From Bacteroidota bacterium (GTDB lineage Bacteria > Bacteroidota > Bacteroidia > Bacteroidales > Prolixibacteraceae): DNA of 8,282 nucleotides. This document shows positions 6,609 to 8,282 of the stretch, one piece after another. The notes under the pieces are model-generated. The model searched no databases. It was given only the letters and a program-made list of their open reading frames with translations, and had not been told where the DNA came from. Both the position numbers and the translations under genes were made by a program. Within the stretch, counting starts at the first letter, position 1, and each line of letters begins with the position of its first letter. The stretch lies in contig JAUYEQ010000581.1 of assembly GCA_030691295.1 (NCBI GenBank), positions 1 to 8,282 on the forward strand, given 5' to 3'.

Positions 6609-8089
6609 TATTACCGGCATTACTACTAATACCTTTTTTATACATCATTTTAGCCATTCTGATCAAAAGCAAAAAGGTTAAAACCTGGCTTTCTTTTGCT
6701 TTTTCGCTGATAAACTTAGGATTTGCTATTTGGGTGATGGCACAAGTATTCGAAGTTGGAATGATAAAAACCCAAATGGGTTCATGGCCGGCACCATTTG
6801 GAATTACCCTGGTTGCTGATCGCTTCAGCGCTTTTATGCTGCTTGTATCGGCATTGGTATTTGCGGTGGTAACCCTCTATTCCATTCAATCGGTTGATAC
6901 CGCGCGCATCAAAAATGGTTATTTTCTGTTTGCCCACGGTATTTTGATGGGAGTAAACGGCAGTTTTTTAGCAGGTGATTTATTCAATCTTTACGTTTGG
7001 TTCGAAGTAATGCTAATGGGTTCGTTCATCCTGATTAGTTTCGGGGGAGAGCGCGCTCAGCTCGAAGGTGCCATTAAGTATCTTATCTTAAACCTTATAT
7101 CATCTTTCTTCTTCGTTGCCGGAATTGGTATTTTATATGGGAAAATGGGGACCCTCAATATGGCCGATCTGTCGCAGAAAATTGCCCAATCGGGCGATGT
7201 CCTGAGCCAGTTAAGTCCGGCCATGGTTTTAATCGTAGTAGGTTTTGCCATTAAAGGAGCATTGTTCCCGTTTTTCTTCTGGTTACCTGCTTCGTACCAT
7301 ACGCCCCCTCCGGCAGTTACAGCTCTTTTTGCCGGACTGCTCACCAAGGTTGGTATCTATTCGCTGATCCGAATTTACACGCTTTTCCTTTATCATTCAA
7401 CATCTTTCTGGAATCCGGTGGTTTTGTGGATCGGAATTTTATCGATGGTAATTGGTGTGTTTAGCGCATCATCTCAATATGATTTTCGGAAAATTTTGTC
7501 ATTCCACATTATTAGTCAGTTAGGTTATGTGGTTATTGGCCTTGCTTTTTATACTGTTGCAGGTTTGGCGGCTGCCATATTTTTTCTTGGGCATAACATG
7601 ATCTCAAAAACCAATGCTTTTCTTGTTGCCGGTTGGGTTCATCGCGAGCGTCAAACATTAAATTTAAAAGTACTTGGCGACATGTTTAAAAAGAATACTT
7701 TGTGGGGCGTCCTCTTTTTCATCTCTGCTTTTAGCCTGGCAGGCCTGCCTCCTTTGAGCGGGTTCATCGGAAAATACCTGGTGATTAAAGCCGGTATCGA
7801 AAGTGGGCATGTTTCCGTAGCATTGGTGGCCCTTTTTGTTGGATTTTTTACTCTATTCTCGATGGTGAAAATCTGGATCGAGGTTTTCTGGAAGAATACT
7901 CCTCCTGAAGTTGAAGCTCCCGTAAATACAAAACCGCTTCCTCATGGATTGATGATTTCGGCTTCAGTAATTCTAGCCCTGGCCATTGTAGGAATGGGTG
8001 TTTTTGCTGGTCCGGTGGTAAATTATTGCGAAATGGCTGCTTCTGATTTACTAAATACAGAGTTGTACATTAATTTTGTTTTGAAATGA
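6605..8089 (+). CDS. mrpD: MrpD subunit of Mrp Na+/H+ antiporter (NuoM/N-like)
   Basis: This 494-aa polytopic membrane protein is MnhD/MrpD, the second antiporter-like subunit, homologous to NuoL/M/N. Proton-channel residues typical of the family are visible: E134 in VWFEVMLMGSF, K217 in AIKGALFPFFFWLP, K248 in LLTKVGIYSL, K335 in MISKTNAFLVAG and K390 in GLPPLSGFIGK. The segment SYHTPPPAVTALFAG (230-244) corresponds to the HAPTPVSA-type loop of NuoM-like proteins. Length is the usual 490-500 aa. The start codon overlaps the mrpC stop (ATGA) and the stop overlaps the mrpE start the same way, so translation is coupled on both sides. The segment at 7738-7752 shares 15 identical bases with mrpA 4640-4654, at the homologous GLPP motif. 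Confidence 0.95.
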   Translation: MILPALLLIPFLYIILAILIKSKKVKTWLSFAFSLINLGFAIWVMAQVFEVGMIKTQMGSWPAPFGITLVADRFSAFMLLVSALVFAVVTLYSIQSVDTARIKNGYFLFAHGILMGVNGSFLAGDLFNLYVWFEVMLMGSFILISFGGERAQLEGAIKYLILNLISSFFFVAGIGILYGKMGTLNMADLSQKIAQSGDVLSQLSPAMVLIVVGFAIKGALFPFFFWLPASYHTPPPAVTALFAGLLTKVGIYSLIRIYTLFLYHSTSFWNPVVLWIGILSMVIGVFSASSQYDFRKILSFHIISQLGYVVIGLAFYTVAGLAAAIFFLGHNMISKTNAFLVAGWVHRERQTLNLKVLGDMFKKNTLWGVLFFISAFSLAGLPPLSGFIGKYLVIKAGIESGHVSVALVALFVGFFTLFSMVKIWIEVFWKNTPPEVEAPVNTKPLPHGLMISASVILALAIVGMGVFAGPVVNYCEMAASDLLNTELYINFVLK

Positions 8090-8282
8090 AAACGATAGTC
8101 AAATACTCGTACCAGGTTTTAAACCTGATTATTTTGTTCTTCTATTTCTGCTTCAAAATAGTCCAATCGGGGTGGATCGTTGGTTGGCTTGTGTTGAAAG
8201 GTTACCGCGGGGACAATGGAGGCATGGTTGAATACGCCGTCCAAAGCACTAATCCGTGGCACATCATTCTGCTTTTTAACTT
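8086..8282 (+). CDS. mrpE: MrpE subunit of Mrp Na+/H+ antiporter (5' part, cut by window end)
   Basis: The frame from ATG 8086 stays open for 65 codons to the window end. It encodes a hydrophobic first helix (VLNLIILFFYFCFKIV) followed by GGMVEYAVQSTNPWHIILLFN, matching the MnhE/MrpE pattern in which a short polar loop with a 'GIVxYPL'-like element precedes the next conserved helix. The position after mrpD, with a 4-nt ATGA overlap, fits the canonical A-B-C-D-E-F-G order. The N-terminus looks short: family members such as the Bacillus proteins carry extra hydrophobic segments before this point, and no longer start exists here because an in-frame TAA lies at 8071-8073. MrpE is a small membrane subunit of the antiporter complex. 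Confidence 0.85.
   Translation, partial: MKTIVKYSYQVLNLIILFFYFCFKIVQSGWIVGWLVLKGYRGDNGGMVEYAVQSTNPWHIILLFN

Noticed and set aside
4640..7752. Identical 15-base segment (GGCAGGCCTGCCTCC) in mrpA at 4640-4654 and mrpD at 7738-7752
   Set aside because: It encodes the shared AGLPP motif of two homologous antiporter subunits; paralogy and codon preference explain it without a mobile or regulatory repeat.

Overview
This window looks like a chromosomal piece of a Bacteroidetes (Bacteroidota) bacterium, probably of the Bacteroidales/Marinilabiliales type. The evidence is a TTTG / TAnnTTTG promoter, the near absence of Shine-Dalgarno sequences (A/T-rich leaders instead), the character of the proteins, and the GH42 plus exported-isomerase pairing common in polysaccharide-utilisation regions. 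No genus can be assigned from the sequence alone.

Layout, all genes on the + strand. (1) Bases 1-173: a possible 3' end of an upstream gene (stop at 108-110), then a promoter with an 8-bp inverted repeat around it. (2) 174-2267: a secreted family GH42 beta-galactosidase. (3) 2268-2366: a gap holding a long imperfect hairpin built from converging copies of a roughly 7-nt GAA/TTC-phased repeat. (4) 2367-3302: an exported sugar isomerase/epimerase-like TIM-barrel protein with a twin-arginine leader. (5) 3303-3479: a gap with an inverted repeat and protein-like but broken reading frames, possibly a decayed gene. (6) 3480-8282: the first five genes of a Mrp (Mnh/Sha) multisubunit Na+/H+ antiporter operon in the canonical order A-B-C-D-E, packed with 1-nt spacing or 4-10-nt overlaps; mrpE is cut by the window edge, and mrpF and mrpG are expected just beyond it.

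The two halves have unrelated jobs. The left half is periplasmic carbohydrate processing: GH42 releases galactose (or a related sugar) from oligosaccharides, and the isomerase-like protein may act on a free sugar in the same compartment. The right half is an inner-membrane complex in which MrpA and MrpD are the two large antiporter-like, complex I-related subunits and MrpB, C and E are small partners; together they expel Na+ in exchange for H+ for sodium and pH homeostasis.

I see no clearly undescribed system. The observations most worth a second look are the heptad-phased hairpin between GH42 and the isomerase, the inverted repeat around the GH42 promoter, the possible gene remnant before mrpA, and an unusually short MrpE N-terminus.
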